64,000 bases of DNA from Winogradskyella sp. UBA3174 (GTDB lineage: Bacteria > Bacteroidota > Bacteroidia > Flavobacteriales > Flavobacteriaceae), in contig NZ_DEXW01000042.1 of assembly GCF_002364335.1 (NCBI RefSeq), forward strand, positions 1 through 64,000, in the 5' to 3' direction. Each line of letters opens with the position of its first letter. The stretch's first letter is position 1. Shown in pieces: positions 27,434-36,850 of the stretch. Position numbers and translations under genes: made by a program. The notes under the pieces are model-generated. The model saw nothing but the letters and a program-made list of their open reading frames with translations, searched no databases and was not told the DNA's origin.

Positions 27434-28528
27434 ATGATAATGCTATCTAATCGAATCTTTAAAATCAGCAGCCTAGCCCTGGTACTTTTACTTGTGAGCT
27501 GTGGAGAAAAAGAAGTCAAAGAAGAAGTGATTTTACGACCCGTAAAATATAGCGAGGTTTCCTATTTAGGAGGTGAAAAATCCAGACAGTTTAGTGGTAC
27601 TGCGCAAACTGAGAAAATTATAAATCTAAGTTTTAGAAGTAGTGGTATTGTGACTAAACTAGACATGAAACTTGGCCAAAATGTAAAAAAGGGGCAATTG
27701 TTGGGCACCTTAGATAATGTCTCCGCAAGACTAAGTTATGAGTCATCAATTTCGTCTAAAAATAGTGCGGAGTCTCAAATGAATACGACCAAACTATCCT
27801 TAAATCGAATGCGAACTTTATACGAAAAAGGAAGCTCTTCTTTAAGTGATTATGAAGCAGCTAAAAACTCTTATAGAACTGCAGTTGCTAGTTTTGAATC
27901 GTCAAAACGAAGTGTAGCAATTCAACAAGATCAAATTCAATTTGGATATCTATATGCACCTGAAGATGGTATTATTGCTTCTGTTACTGCTGAAGTTGAC
28001 GAGAATGTATCTCCAGGACAAGCGATAGGCATTTTAAATGCCGGAACTGCTATTGAGATTTCTTTGGGCTTACCTGAATCTGTTATTAATGCGGTTAAAA
28101 AAGATATGAACGTTAAAGTGTCATTTACTGCAATTGAAGGTGAAACTTTTAAGGCTGTTATTACAGAAGTGGCTCCTGCTTTAGATGCAAACACATCGAC
28201 ATATCCAATTACTATTATGGTAATAGATACTGACGAACGCATAAAAAGTGGTATGGCTGCAAATGTCCTTTTTGAGTTTGTTAACGAAGACTTGGCGAAA
28301 GATATTATTGTTGTTCCTGCGAGTGCAGTTGGAGAGGATGGTAAGAGTAGATTTGTTTTTTTAATTGAAGGTGATTCAAATAAAGCGACAGTAAAAAAAC
28401 ATCCCATTACGATAGGAAGCCTAACTCCAGAAGGTTTTGAAGTAGAATCAGGGCTTAAGATTGGTCAAAAAATTGCAATAGCAGGTTTACAAACCTTATT
28501 AGATGGACAAGACGTAAAATTAAACTAA
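27434..28528 (+). CDS. RND efflux periplasmic adaptor lipoprotein
   Basis: A 364-residue membrane fusion protein with a lipoprotein signal (LVLLLVSCGEKE). It has a lipoyl/barrel-sandwich half (GIVTKLDMKLGQNVKKGQLL and GYLYAPEDGIIASVTAEVDE), an alpha-hairpin between them (LSLNRMRTLYEKGSSSLSDY), then beta-barrel and membrane-proximal parts. It links the inner-membrane pump encoded 6 bases downstream to the TolC-type protein encoded upstream. ATGs at 27434 and 27440 are both possible. The substrate is unknown. Confidence 0.93.
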   Translation: MIMLSNRIFKISSLALVLLLVSCGEKEVKEEVILRPVKYSEVSYLGGEKSRQFSGTAQTEKIINLSFRSSGIVTKLDMKLGQNVKKGQLLGTLDNVSARLSYESSISSKNSAESQMNTTKLSLNRMRTLYEKGSSSLSDYEAAKNSYRTAVASFESSKRSVAIQQDQIQFGYLYAPEDGIIASVTAEVDENVSPGQAIGILNAGTAIEISLGLPESVINAVKKDMNVKVSFTAIEGETFKAVITEVAPALDANTSTYPITIMVIDTDERIKSGMAANVLFEFVNEDLAKDIIVVPASAVGEDGKSRFVFLIEGDSNKATVKKHPITIGSLTPEGFEVESGLKIGQKIAIAGLQTLLDGQDVKLN

Positions 28529-28534
28529 GCGTAA

Positions 28535-31500
28535 ATGAATTTAGCAGCCTTTTCCATTAATAGAAACCGAATTACGTTTACAGTTCTTGGTACAATTATG
28601 ATTCTTGGTATGGTATTTTACCAATCCTTATCACGAGACAGTATGCCACCTTATACGGTAAGAGTGGCAACCATCGTATCTTCATTTCCTGGATCTAGTC
28701 CAGAGCGTGTTGAGCTACTGGTTACTGATAAAGTTGAAAAAACTGTACAAGAAATACCAGAATTAAAAGAAGTAACGAGTACATCACGTTCAGGATTGTC
28801 TGTGGTCACTGTAGAACTCAAAGAACAGGTTAAGCCAGAAGAACTGCAAGCTGTTTGGGACAGGCTAAGAAGAAAGTTAACTCAAATTCAAGGATTACCA
28901 TCTGGTGTCAAACCTAATTTAGATGATGATGGTATCGGAGAAGTCTTTGGTATTGCCGTTGGTTTAGCGATAGATGGCTTTTCTTATGCTGAAGCTAAAG
29001 ATTATGTCGATGCTATTAAAGATGACTTTATTAAATTGGATCTTGCCGCTAAAGTAGAGGTCGGTGGTGTACAAGATGAACGTGTATTTATAGAATTTGA
29101 TAATGCACGACTAAAAGAGTATGGTTTATCTGCTTCCAAATTACAAAGCATAATTGGTGCAACTAATATTTTAAGCTCTGGAGGTCAGGTCAATCTAGGA
29201 AATGAACGTATCATTTTAGAACCAACCGGAAATTTCAATTCTGTAGAAGATATTAAACAAACTCTAATTCCAGTTGGAGATGGTTCGCAGTTAGTATACT
29301 TAGGAGATATTACCACAGTGAGACAAGATTATATTGACCCACCAAAACAAGTGGTTACGGTGAGTGGACAGCCAGCTATTTCTATGCATGTGAGCCTAAA
29401 AGAAGGTGCTAATGTTATTCAATTAGGTGCTGATATGGATGTTGTGATTAAAGAGTGGAAAAAACGTTTACCAGTTGGATTAGAATTGAAGCGTTTATCA
29501 TCACTTGACACTTATATTGAAGTTAAAATTAGTGCTTTTATAGTTAATTTAATTCAGGCCATTGCTATCGTATTAATTGTTATGCTCGTGTTTTTAGGGA
29601 TGAGAACAGGAGGAATTATTGCCAGTTTAATTCCTATGGTAACGATTATGACATTAATGCTCATGGGCCTCATAGGTATGGGACTAAACCAAGTCACACT
29701 TGCAGCTTTAATTATGGCATTAGGGATGATGGTAGATAATGCCATTGTGGTTGCTGAAACTATAATGGTTAAAATGGAAAATGGCATAGACGCTAAAAAA
29801 GCAGCTATTGATGCCTGTGCCGAATTATTTACACCACTATTAATTTCTACCCTAACTACTTCTGCAGCTTTCTTAGCGTTCTATATGGCAGAATCGACAA
29901 TGGGTGATATTGTCGGGCCCATATTTGTGGTCATCTCTTTAGCGCTATTATCTTCGTGGATTTTAGCCTTGACTGTAATCACATTGCTGTGTTTTATGTT
30001 TCTAAAAGTGACCCCAAAAGCAGAGAAAAAAGATAGTTTTATTGACAACATTATTAATAAACTAAAGCTGTACTATAAAAATTTAATCTTATTCGCACTT
30101 GCATATAAGCGTATTGTATTGGTCGTCATTGTAGCTTGTTTCTTTTTGTCCTTAAAAGGGTTTAGTTATATACCTTTTATTTTCTTTCCAGATAGTGATC
30201 GTAATATGGTCACTGTAGATATTAATTTACCACAAGGGAGTCGCATTGAAGCGACACAAGGTGTCATAAAAAGGATTGAAGATTTTATCAATTCTGATTT
30301 ATTGGTTAACAAAAATAGACCTAATGGTATTTCAGATTGGTCGTCTTATGTTGGAGCAGGACCTGAATCCTATGACTTAGGCTATACAACGGATGAACCA
30401 GACCCTAGTTATGCACATATGTTAATCAATACCTCTGATTTCATCTACAATAATGAGATGGTAGAAAAATTAGATACGTATTGCTTTAATAATTTTCCTA
30501 GTGCAGATATTAAAGTAGGCTTATTGGGCTCAGGTGGAGGTGGAACACCAATTGAAGTTAAAATTTCTGGTGATAATCCAGATGTGCTTGCTGAGTTATC
30601 AGAACAAACGAAACAAAAACTAAAAACAGTTTCAGGAACTAAGAACATCAAAGATGATTGGGGACCAAAGACTAAAAAATTCGCTGTGAATATTGATCAG
30701 AATAAAGCACAAATGGCAGGTATTACAAGTGCTGATATTGCAACGTCATTGCAAACGGTTTTAGATGGATTTCAAACTGGTGAATATCGTGAAGATGATA
30801 AATCTATTCCTATTTTGATGCGAAGTAATGAAAGTCAGCAGCAAACACTAGCATCTATTGAAACCTTAAATATTTATGCTCAAAACTCTGGTAAAAGTGT
30901 ACCATTGCTTCAAGTCGCTAGTATTGAGCCACAATGGCAATATGCAAAAATTAAGCGCTTAGATATAGATAGAACGATTAATGTGAGTAGCGAATTAAAT
31001 GCTACAGGAAATGCCTCTTCCATCATGAAAGAAATGACACCTTATATGGCTGAAGTCTCTCAAGAATGGCCAGAAGGTTATACTTATAAGTTTGGTGGTG
31101 ATGCAGAAAATACAGCAGAAAATATGGGAGCAGTAATTGGTTATTTGCCATTGTCTGGCTTTATAATTATTCTTCTTTTGATTATTATGTTTAATTCGGT
31201 TCGGAAAACAATAATGGTTGCTGCGACGATTCCATTAGGAATTATTGGAGTGGTTATAGGCTTACTTATTTTTCAAGAACCCTTTGGATTTATGCCATTT
31301 TTAGGTGTGATTTCATTAGCGGGAATTGTTATAAATAACGCTATTGTTTTAATAGACCGAATTCAAATTGAAGAAACCGAAATAAAACGACCCATTCAAG
31401 ATGCTATAATAGCAGCGTGTTTACAGCGTTTTAGACCAATATTACTAGCTACATTTACAACGGTTTTAGGATTAATTCCTTTATATCTTAGTGGCGGAGA

Positions 31501-31648
31501 AATGTGGGAAGGTATGGCTGTTAGTATTATGGTTGGCTTATTATTTGGAACAGTCATCACTCTACTTTTTATTCCATCATTGTATAGTATACTGTTTAAA
31601 GTTAATTATAAGGATTATGAATTTGACGAATCTATCATGGATGATTAA
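28535..31648 (+). CDS. RND-family efflux pump, inner-membrane permease
   Basis: A 1037-residue AcrB-type transporter with 12 predicted transmembrane helices in two repeats and two large periplasmic loops. Motifs: NRITFTVLGTIMILGMVFYQ at TM1, LIMALGMMVDNAIVVAETIM with the proton-relay Asp in TM4, and the matching FLGVISLAGIVINNAIVLID in TM10. The GGGG loop near residue 668 is typical. It exports drugs or other amphiphiles with the adaptor and the fused TolC protein; specificity cannot be read from sequence. Confidence 0.94.
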   Translation: MNLAAFSINRNRITFTVLGTIMILGMVFYQSLSRDSMPPYTVRVATIVSSFPGSSPERVELLVTDKVEKTVQEIPELKEVTSTSRSGLSVVTVELKEQVKPEELQAVWDRLRRKLTQIQGLPSGVKPNLDDDGIGEVFGIAVGLAIDGFSYAEAKDYVDAIKDDFIKLDLAAKVEVGGVQDERVFIEFDNARLKEYGLSASKLQSIIGATNILSSGGQVNLGNERIILEPTGNFNSVEDIKQTLIPVGDGSQLVYLGDITTVRQDYIDPPKQVVTVSGQPAISMHVSLKEGANVIQLGADMDVVIKEWKKRLPVGLELKRLSSLDTYIEVKISAFIVNLIQAIAIVLIVMLVFLGMRTGGIIASLIPMVTIMTLMLMGLIGMGLNQVTLAALIMALGMMVDNAIVVAETIMVKMENGIDAKKAAIDACAELFTPLLISTLTTSAAFLAFYMAESTMGDIVGPIFVVISLALLSSWILALTVITLLCFMFLKVTPKAEKKDSFIDNIINKLKLYYKNLILFALAYKRIVLVVIVACFFLSLKGFSYIPFIFFPDSDRNMVTVDINLPQGSRIEATQGVIKRIEDFINSDLLVNKNRPNGISDWSSYVGAGPESYDLGYTTDEPDPSYAHMLINTSDFIYNNEMVEKLDTYCFNNFPSADIKVGLLGSGGGGTPIEVKISGDNPDVLAELSEQTKQKLKTVSGTKNIKDDWGPKTKKFAVNIDQNKAQMAGITSADIATSLQTVLDGFQTGEYREDDKSIPILMRSNESQQQTLASIETLNIYAQNSGKSVPLLQVASIEPQWQYAKIKRLDIDRTINVSSELNATGNASSIMKEMTPYMAEVSQEWPEGYTYKFGGDAENTAENMGAVIGYLPLSGFIIILLLIIMFNSVRKTIMVAATIPLGIIGVVIGLLIFQEPFGFMPFLGVISLAGIVINNAIVLIDRIQIEETEIKRPIQDAIIAACLQRFRPILLATFTTVLGLIPLYLSGGEMWEGMAVSIMVGLLFGTVITLLFIPSLYSILFKVNYKDYEFDESIMDD

Positions 31649-31657
31649 TAGTTAAAA

Positions 31658-31957
31658 ATGATAGACAAGCTCTACGCATATCGCTTTGAATTATTTCTAT
31701 TTACACAGTTGTCTATTTTATTTGATTCCCTTATCATACCAGTTGCATGGTTTTAAAAATTGGATAATGCCAATATTATTGTTATGTAATATAGCTGCAT
31801 TACTTTAATGACTATTGGTTACGGAGATATTTTACCAGTGACTCCAATAGCGCAAAAAGCCTCTATTTTTATTGGTCTAATTGGTCAGTTTTATTTGGTG
31901 ATTTTAACTGCTATTGTTGTTAGTAAATATATAAACCAGAAGGGAACTATAGACTAG
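31658..31957 (+). pseudogene. potassium/ion channel remnant with internal deletion
   Basis: ATG at 31658 opens MIDKLYAYRFELFLFTQLSI ... IPVAWF and then a stop. About 40 bases on, the pore-loop end of a channel follows: SCITLMTIGYGDILPVTPIA (selectivity filter T-I-G-Y-G-D), then the last transmembrane helix IGLIGQFYLVILTAIVV and a stop at 31955. The first transmembrane segments are mostly missing, so the gene was broken by a deletion plus nonsense changes. Confidence 0.75.
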
Positions 31958-32082
31958 GAATCATTAAAGAAAAAAACATTAATTATTCCTCGAAAGATTA
32001 ATTTCAATTATAGCTTTAAATGCTTCACCAAATCATTTATAGATTTCAATTAAATTTCTCATAACTTAGTAACTTTCAATAC

Positions 32083-32090
32083 TACTTTTG
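32083..32090 (+). promoter_or_regulatory. -7 element before small exported protein gene
   Basis: TACTTTTG matches TAnnTTTG and gives a start near 32097, 15 bases before the ATG at 32112. No -33 TTG is seen. Confidence 0.45.
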
Positions 32091-32111
32091 ACATGTAATT
32101 AAAAAACAATC

Positions 32112-32534
32112 ATGAAAACTATCAAAACATTTTTTACTGTAATTTTTATTCTAACTCTATTTAATATAAATGCACAATCACAAAAACAAATTAACTTAGA
32201 AAAAAACAAAGTTCAAATTTTCTCTGTTGAAGAGAGAGCCAATCTTCAATTACACTTTTATAATAAAACAAAAGAAATGAATTTGTCTGAAGAGGTTGAA
32301 GAAGAATACTACAAATTCTTATTACACTATGTATTCGATATGCAACGTCTAGATGACAAGGATAAAGATTTTACTAATGATGAAGTTAAGGAAGAACTAG
32401 AAAAGCTTGTTACTAAAATGAACACTAAAATACAGCCAGTTCTTACAGAAGAGCATTATCAAACGCATCTCAACAACTTTAATGATCTATTAAAAAGCAT
32501 TTATAGAAGAAATGGTTGGGAATGGACTAAATGA
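32112..32534 (+). CDS. small exported protein of unknown function
   Basis: A 140-residue protein with a clear signal peptide (MKTIKTFFTVIFILTLFNIN-AQ). The mature part is highly charged and alpha-helical (EEVEEEYYKFLLHYVFDMQR, KEELEKLVTKMNTKIQPVL). It recalls small flavobacterial periplasmic proteins with a helical bundle, but I recognise no family motif. It has its own promoter and terminator. Confidence 0.7.
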   Translation: MKTIKTFFTVIFILTLFNINAQSQKQINLEKNKVQIFSVEERANLQLHFYNKTKEMNLSEEVEEEYYKFLLHYVFDMQRLDDKDKDFTNDEVKEELEKLVTKMNTKIQPVLTEEHYQTHLNNFNDLLKSIYRRNGWEWTK

Positions 32535-32541
32535 TAAAACT

Positions 32542-32572
32542 AAAAAGGCTCGCAAATCGCGAGCCTTTTTTA
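32542..32572. terminator. bidirectional terminator
   Basis: Stem GGCTCGC/GCGAGCC with a 5-base loop, flanked by A5 and T6. It lies between the convergent small exported protein gene and the DAHP synthase gene. Confidence 0.88.
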
Positions 32573-32588
32573 TAAAACCATTTATCTT

Positions 32589-33671
32589 CTAATGATTGAT
32601 AATCTTTTCTTGGTGGTTAATAGATTCTTGATGAATCGCCTTAAATACTCTAAGAATAAATTCTTCACTAAGGTTTTTCTCTTCCCCTTGAAGTATCATT
32701 TTACCTAAGATCTCATTCCAACGTTTAGACTGTAAAACAGCAACATTATGGTCTTTCTTTAGTGTACCTATATCATCAGCAACATTCATTCGTTTACCAA
32801 TCATGTCTATTAATTGATGATCTATAACATCTATCTGAGTTCTCAGTGTGTTTATTTTATTTTTAAATTCAGTGGCTTCACCAATTTCTTTACGGATACG
32901 TAAATCTTCAGTATACTTAATTAAAGTTTTTGGCGTAATTTGTTGTGCTGCGTCACTCCATGCATTATCAGGATCGTGATGCGTTTCTATCATTAAACCG
33001 TCGTAATTTAAGTCTAAAGCAGTTTGGCTTAAATCAAAAATAATATCACGACGACCAGCAATATGGGAAGGGTCTAAAATTAAAGGTAAATCTGGAAAAC
33101 GATTTTGTAAATCTATAGCAATCTGCCATTCGGGATTATTTCTATAACGTGTTTTCTCATAAGTTGAAAATCCTCTGTGAATAACACCTAAATTATTAAT
33201 ATCATTAGTATAAAAACGCTCTACAGCACCTAACCATAAAGATAAATCTGGATTCACGGGATTCTTAATAAGCACCGTTTTATCAGTTCCTTTTAAAGCA
33301 TCTGCAATATCTTGAACTATAAATGGACTTACTGTGGTTCTTGCTCCAATCCAAAGGATATCTACATCATGTTTTAAGGCTAACTCTACGTGGTTAGCAT
33401 TTGCTACTTCCGTAGTAGTCATCATACCTGTTTCCTCTTTTGCCTTTTGCAGCCATTTTAAACCTAGCGCTCCGACACCTTCAAAATTCCCTGGTCGTGT
33501 TCTAGGTTTCCAAATACCTGCTCTAAAGACTGTAGCATCACTATCTTTTAATTGATGTGCGATTTTTAAAACTTGTTCTTCAGTTTCTGCGCTACAAGGG
33601 CCTGCTATAACTAGTGGATGATCTAGGTTAAATGCATCTAGCCAATTTCTTAATTCTTTTTTATTTTCCAT
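32589..33671 (-). CDS. bifunctional DAHP synthase / chorismate mutase
   Basis: A 360-residue fusion. Residues 1 to about 265 form a DAHP synthase of the KDO8P-synthase-like type (VIAGPCSAETEEQVL, FRAGIWKPRTRPGNFEGVG, PLILDPSHIAGRRD, GLMIETHHDPDNAWSD), the first step of the shikimate pathway. The last 90 residues form an AroQ chorismate mutase (LRTQIDVIDHQLIDMIGKRM, LQSKRWNEIL). The C-terminal mutase often confers feedback control by prephenate or Tyr/Phe in such fusions. Last gene of the pheA-aminotransferase-tyrA-DAHPS operon. Confidence 0.93.
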   Translation of the reverse strand: MENKKELRNWLDAFNLDHPLVIAGPCSAETEEQVLKIAHQLKDSDATVFRAGIWKPRTRPGNFEGVGALGLKWLQKAKEETGMMTTTEVANANHVELALKHDVDILWIGARTTVSPFIVQDIADALKGTDKTVLIKNPVNPDLSLWLGAVERFYTNDINNLGVIHRGFSTYEKTRYRNNPEWQIAIDLQNRFPDLPLILDPSHIAGRRDIIFDLSQTALDLNYDGLMIETHHDPDNAWSDAAQQITPKTLIKYTEDLRIRKEIGEATEFKNKINTLRTQIDVIDHQLIDMIGKRMNVADDIGTLKKDHNVAVLQSKRWNEILGKMILQGEEKNLSEEFILRVFKAIHQESINHQEKIINH

Positions 33672-33700
33672 CGTGCTATTAATCTTCTTTTTCTTTCTAT

Positions 33701-34552
33701 TTATTGTATTCCGTTTAATATATCTGTTAGACGATTTGTCGTTTCCATTTCTTTATAGACTCCTTCAAAATCGTCATCTTCCATTAACTTTTTAAAATGC
33801 TTTAGATTAGTAATATACTCATCTAAAGTTTCAATAACGTTGGTTTTATTTTGTTCAAAAATAGGTGTCCACATTGCGGGAGAACTTTTAGCTAAACGCA
33901 CTGTACTTTCAAATCCACTACCAGCCATATCAAAAATATCACGATCATTTTTCTCTTTTTCAATAACCGTTTTACCTAACATAAATGAACTTATGTGCGA
34001 TAAGTGTGAAACGTAAGCGATATGCTTATCATGCGCCTTTGGATTCATATAGCGAATTCGCATACCTAACTCTGAAAATAACTTCAAGGCTTTTTCTTGA
34101 AGCTTAAATGCCGTTTCTTCAACTTCGCAAATAATGTTAGTCTTATTTTTGTACAAGCCATGTATTGCTGCGCTTGGCCCTGAATATTCTGTACCAGCAA
34201 TAGGGTGTACCGCTAAATAATTTCTACGCTTTGGATGAGCTTTAACCTTAATGCAAATATCTTCTTTTGTAGAGCCTGCGTCAAAAACTATAGTGTTATC
34301 AGAAATATAATCTAACACATCTGGCAATACCTTTAATGTTGCATCTACAGGAATTGCTAAAATCACAAAATCTGCATTTAACACATCTTTTAACGTTGCT
34401 TTTTCATCGATGACACCTAGTTTAACAGCCTCATCTAAATGTGCTTCATTTTTATCGATTCCGTAAATAGTGGTTGTTGGATATAGTTTCTTAATATCTA
34501 AAGCAAAACTGCCACCTATTAACCCAACTCCTATTATAAAAATATTATTCAT
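33701..34552 (-). CDS. tyrA: prephenate dehydrogenase
   Basis: A 283-residue NAD(P)-dependent enzyme converting prephenate to 4-hydroxyphenylpyruvate on the way to Tyr. It shows the Rossmann motif IIGVGLIGGSFALDIK, the prephenate-binding HPIAGTEYSGPSAA and the helical C-terminal dimer domain (HIAYVSHLSHISSFMLGKT). It lacks an ACT domain and any fused mutase; the mutase is supplied by the next gene. Two bases separate it from the aminotransferase gene. Confidence 0.93.
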   Translation of the reverse strand: MNNIFIIGVGLIGGSFALDIKKLYPTTTIYGIDKNEAHLDEAVKLGVIDEKATLKDVLNADFVILAIPVDATLKVLPDVLDYISDNTIVFDAGSTKEDICIKVKAHPKRRNYLAVHPIAGTEYSGPSAAIHGLYKNKTNIICEVEETAFKLQEKALKLFSELGMRIRYMNPKAHDKHIAYVSHLSHISSFMLGKTVIEKEKNDRDIFDMAGSGFESTVRLAKSSPAMWTPIFEQNKTNVIETLDEYITNLKHFKKLMEDDDFEGVYKEMETTNRLTDILNGIQ

Positions 34553-34554
34553 GT

Positions 34555-35700
34555 CTATTTTACTCTAGCAATAGCTTCTTTTATTATTTCTTCTGATGCA
34601 CATAATGAGAACCTAACATAGCCCTCTCCATTACTCCCAAAAACAGTTCCTGGTGCTAAAAATATTGAATGCTCTTTTAGTACTAAATCTGTAAATTCTT
34701 CTGACTTCAGATCTGGTGGTGACTTTGCCCAAACAAATAAACCTGTTGCATATTTATCGTAAGTACAATTTAGTGCATCGGCCAACTCCCATATGAGTTC
34801 TCGTCGTAGTTCATAAACACTGTTTAAGCTTACAAACCACATATCCGAGCACTGTAAAGCTTCAATTGCACCTTTCTGAATACCATAAAACATACCAGAA
34901 TCCATATTGCTTTTTACCTTTAACACAGCATTGATATAATCATAATTACCAACAAGCATACCTACACGCCAACCAGCCATATTAAATGTTTTACTCAAAG
35001 AATTCAACTCTAAGCAGACATCTTTAGCATTATTATAACGCATAATGCTTATAGGCTTTTTATTTAAAATAAAGCTATATGGATTATCATTTACAATAAG
35101 AATATTATGACGTTTCCCAAAAGCAATAACCTCATCATAAAATTTGTTAGGTGCATTGGTCCCAGTTGGCATATGTGGATAATTAACCCACATAATCTTA
35201 ACCTTACTTAAATCCATGCGCTCTAAAGCAATAAAATCTGGAAGCCAATTATTATCTTCTATTAGGTCATAAAATACAGGCTTTGCTTCTACTAGTTTAG
35301 TTACTGCAGCATACGTAGGATATCCTGGATTTGGCACTAAAGCCTTATCTCCTTTATTAAGAAATGCCATTGATATGTGCATTATACCTTCTTTACTACC
35401 TATTAATGGTAATACTTCCGTCTGCCCACTTATGTTAACTTTATAACGCGTTTCATAAAAACTTGAAATCGCTTCTCTTAACTCAGGTAGACCTTGATAA
35501 CTTTGATATTTATTAGCACCTTCTTCTTCTAAACTATCTTTTAATGACCGTTTAGATTTAAAAGGTGGCGCTAAATCTGGGCTACCAATACCTAAATTAA
35601 TAATTGGTTTTCCTTGTGATTTTAAAAATGCAACTTCACGTAATTTCTTAGAAAAATAATATTCTTCAACATGCTTTAAACGGTTTGCAACTTCTATCAT
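34555..35700 (-). CDS. class I/II aminotransferase, probably aromatic
   Basis: A 381-residue PLP-dependent enzyme of fold type I. The Schiff-base Lys is in SLSKTFNMAGWRVGMLVGN. The N-terminal GIGSPDLAPP, the NPGYPTYAA loop and the substrate-carboxylate Arg near the C-terminus (GYVRFSLCASEE) are typical. Relatives are often annotated as LL-diaminopimelate or aspartate aminotransferase. Here the position between pheA (4-base overlap) and tyrA argues for transamination of prephenate or the phenylpyruvates. Confidence 0.88.
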   Translation of the reverse strand: MIEVANRLKHVEEYYFSKKLREVAFLKSQGKPIINLGIGSPDLAPPFKSKRSLKDSLEEEGANKYQSYQGLPELREAISSFYETRYKVNISGQTEVLPLIGSKEGIMHISMAFLNKGDKALVPNPGYPTYAAVTKLVEAKPVFYDLIEDNNWLPDFIALERMDLSKVKIMWVNYPHMPTGTNAPNKFYDEVIAFGKRHNILIVNDNPYSFILNKKPISIMRYNNAKDVCLELNSLSKTFNMAGWRVGMLVGNYDYINAVLKVKSNMDSGMFYGIQKGAIEALQCSDMWFVSLNSVYELRRELIWELADALNCTYDKYATGLFVWAKSPPDLKSEEFTDLVLKEHSIFLAPGTVFGSNGEGYVRFSLCASEEIIKEAIARVK

Positions 35701-36524
35701 ATTCTCGCATTTTTATATTCACCTAATACTTTAAAATTCTCTGCCATTAATTGCATAATCACAATTGCTTTTTCGTAATCCTTATACGCATCAAAAGTAA
35801 CATCTATAAAGAAGGCATACTTCCATGGAGTGTCAATTTTTGGTAAAGATTGAATTTTAGTTAAATTTAGTTTACAATCACTAATTACATTAAGCATGGT
35901 AGCTAAGCTCCCACGCTTATGATCTAATTCAAACTTTAGAGACGCCTTATTCAGCGCTTTGATTTCAATCTGATTATTTTGACGCTCAACAATAACAAAG
36001 CGTGTTTCGTTATGCTTTATGGTCTGAATACAAGATGCCAAAATAGTAACACCATACAAATCTGCAGCATTTTTACTTGCTATAGCGGCTATACCTTTAA
36101 GGTTCTGTTCAGAAATTTGCTTAGCAACACCTGCGGTGTCCTTAGCTTCAACTAACTTTATTTGCGGAAAATTCTTAAAAAATTCCTTGCACTGTAATAA
36201 TGCCATTGGATGTGAATGCACCTCTTTAATATCTTCTATAGATTGTCCTTGTGATGCTAATAAATTATGCTGAACATCTAAATAATATTCACCAATAATC
36301 TTTAAATCATTATCATCAATTAACGCATAATTAGGAATAATTGAACCAGCAATAGAATTTTCTAATGCCATTACAGCAGTATCTGTTTTACCATTTAATA
36401 AACTATCTACAGTGTCATCAAAAGACAAACATTCAATCACATCTGTATTTACATCAAAATACTTCTGAGCAACTTCGTGATGAAATGATCCTTTAATTCC
36501 TTGTATGGCTATTGGCTTATTCAA
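35697..36524 (-). CDS. pheA: prephenate dehydratase (TTG start)
   Basis: A 275-residue enzyme turning prephenate into phenylpyruvate. The catalytic domain shows IQGIKGSFHHEVAQKYF, ENSIAGSI and the T-R-F motif (HNETRFVIVE). A C-terminal ACT domain begins at about residue 193 (LKFELDHKRGSLATMLNVIS). Its usual Phe-sensing E-S-R-P motif reads Q-S-L-P (KIQSLPKIDTPW). The only start giving the normal N-terminus is TTG at 36524. First gene of the aromatic operon, overlapping the aminotransferase gene by 4 bases. Confidence 0.92.
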   Translation of the reverse strand: MNKPIAIQGIKGSFHHEVAQKYFDVNTDVIECLSFDDTVDSLLNGKTDTAVMALENSIAGSIIPNYALIDDNDLKIIGEYYLDVQHNLLASQGQSIEDIKEVHSHPMALLQCKEFFKNFPQIKLVEAKDTAGVAKQISEQNLKGIAAIASKNAADLYGVTILASCIQTIKHNETRFVIVERQNNQIEIKALNKASLKFELDHKRGSLATMLNVISDCKLNLTKIQSLPKIDTPWKYAFFIDVTFDAYKDYEKAIVIMQLMAENFKVLGEYKNARI

Positions 36525-36615
36525 ACTTTATTATTACACATTAGATATTAAAACTACACCTTTAATTTACTGATTGCGATGATTTTAGATTATTTCAGTT
36601 TTAAAAAGTTAAAAT

Positions 36616-36650
36616 AAAAAAAGTCTCGATTAAATCGAGACTTTTAAAAA
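36616..36650. terminator. orphan terminator between divergent operons
   Basis: A strong stem AAGTCTCGAT/ATCGAGACTT with a 3-base loop has U-rich tails on both strands. It lies upstream of both pheA (minus) and gldA (plus), where no gene ends. See findings for a possible attenuator. Confidence 0.8.
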
Positions 36651-36850
36651 CTATATTTTGATTAAAACATACTAAGCCTCGTTCCTTTTTGTAAAAAAGA
36701 AGTAATACCAGTTGTAATATGCTTTAGATAAATTCATCGCTTAATTATGAGGTAAAAGTAATTATAAATATTAAAAAACAAAACCTATTAAACCAATTTT
36801 TATATTTAGGCGTTCTGTAATTGACTATTTTTACAAAAACATACCATAAT

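Noticed and set aside
36661..36820. Possible leader peptide rich in Phe/Tyr ahead of pheA
   Set aside because: The minus strand offers only very short frames here (for example Met-Phe-stop) with no run of aromatic codons, so a ribosome-mediated attenuator is not supported.
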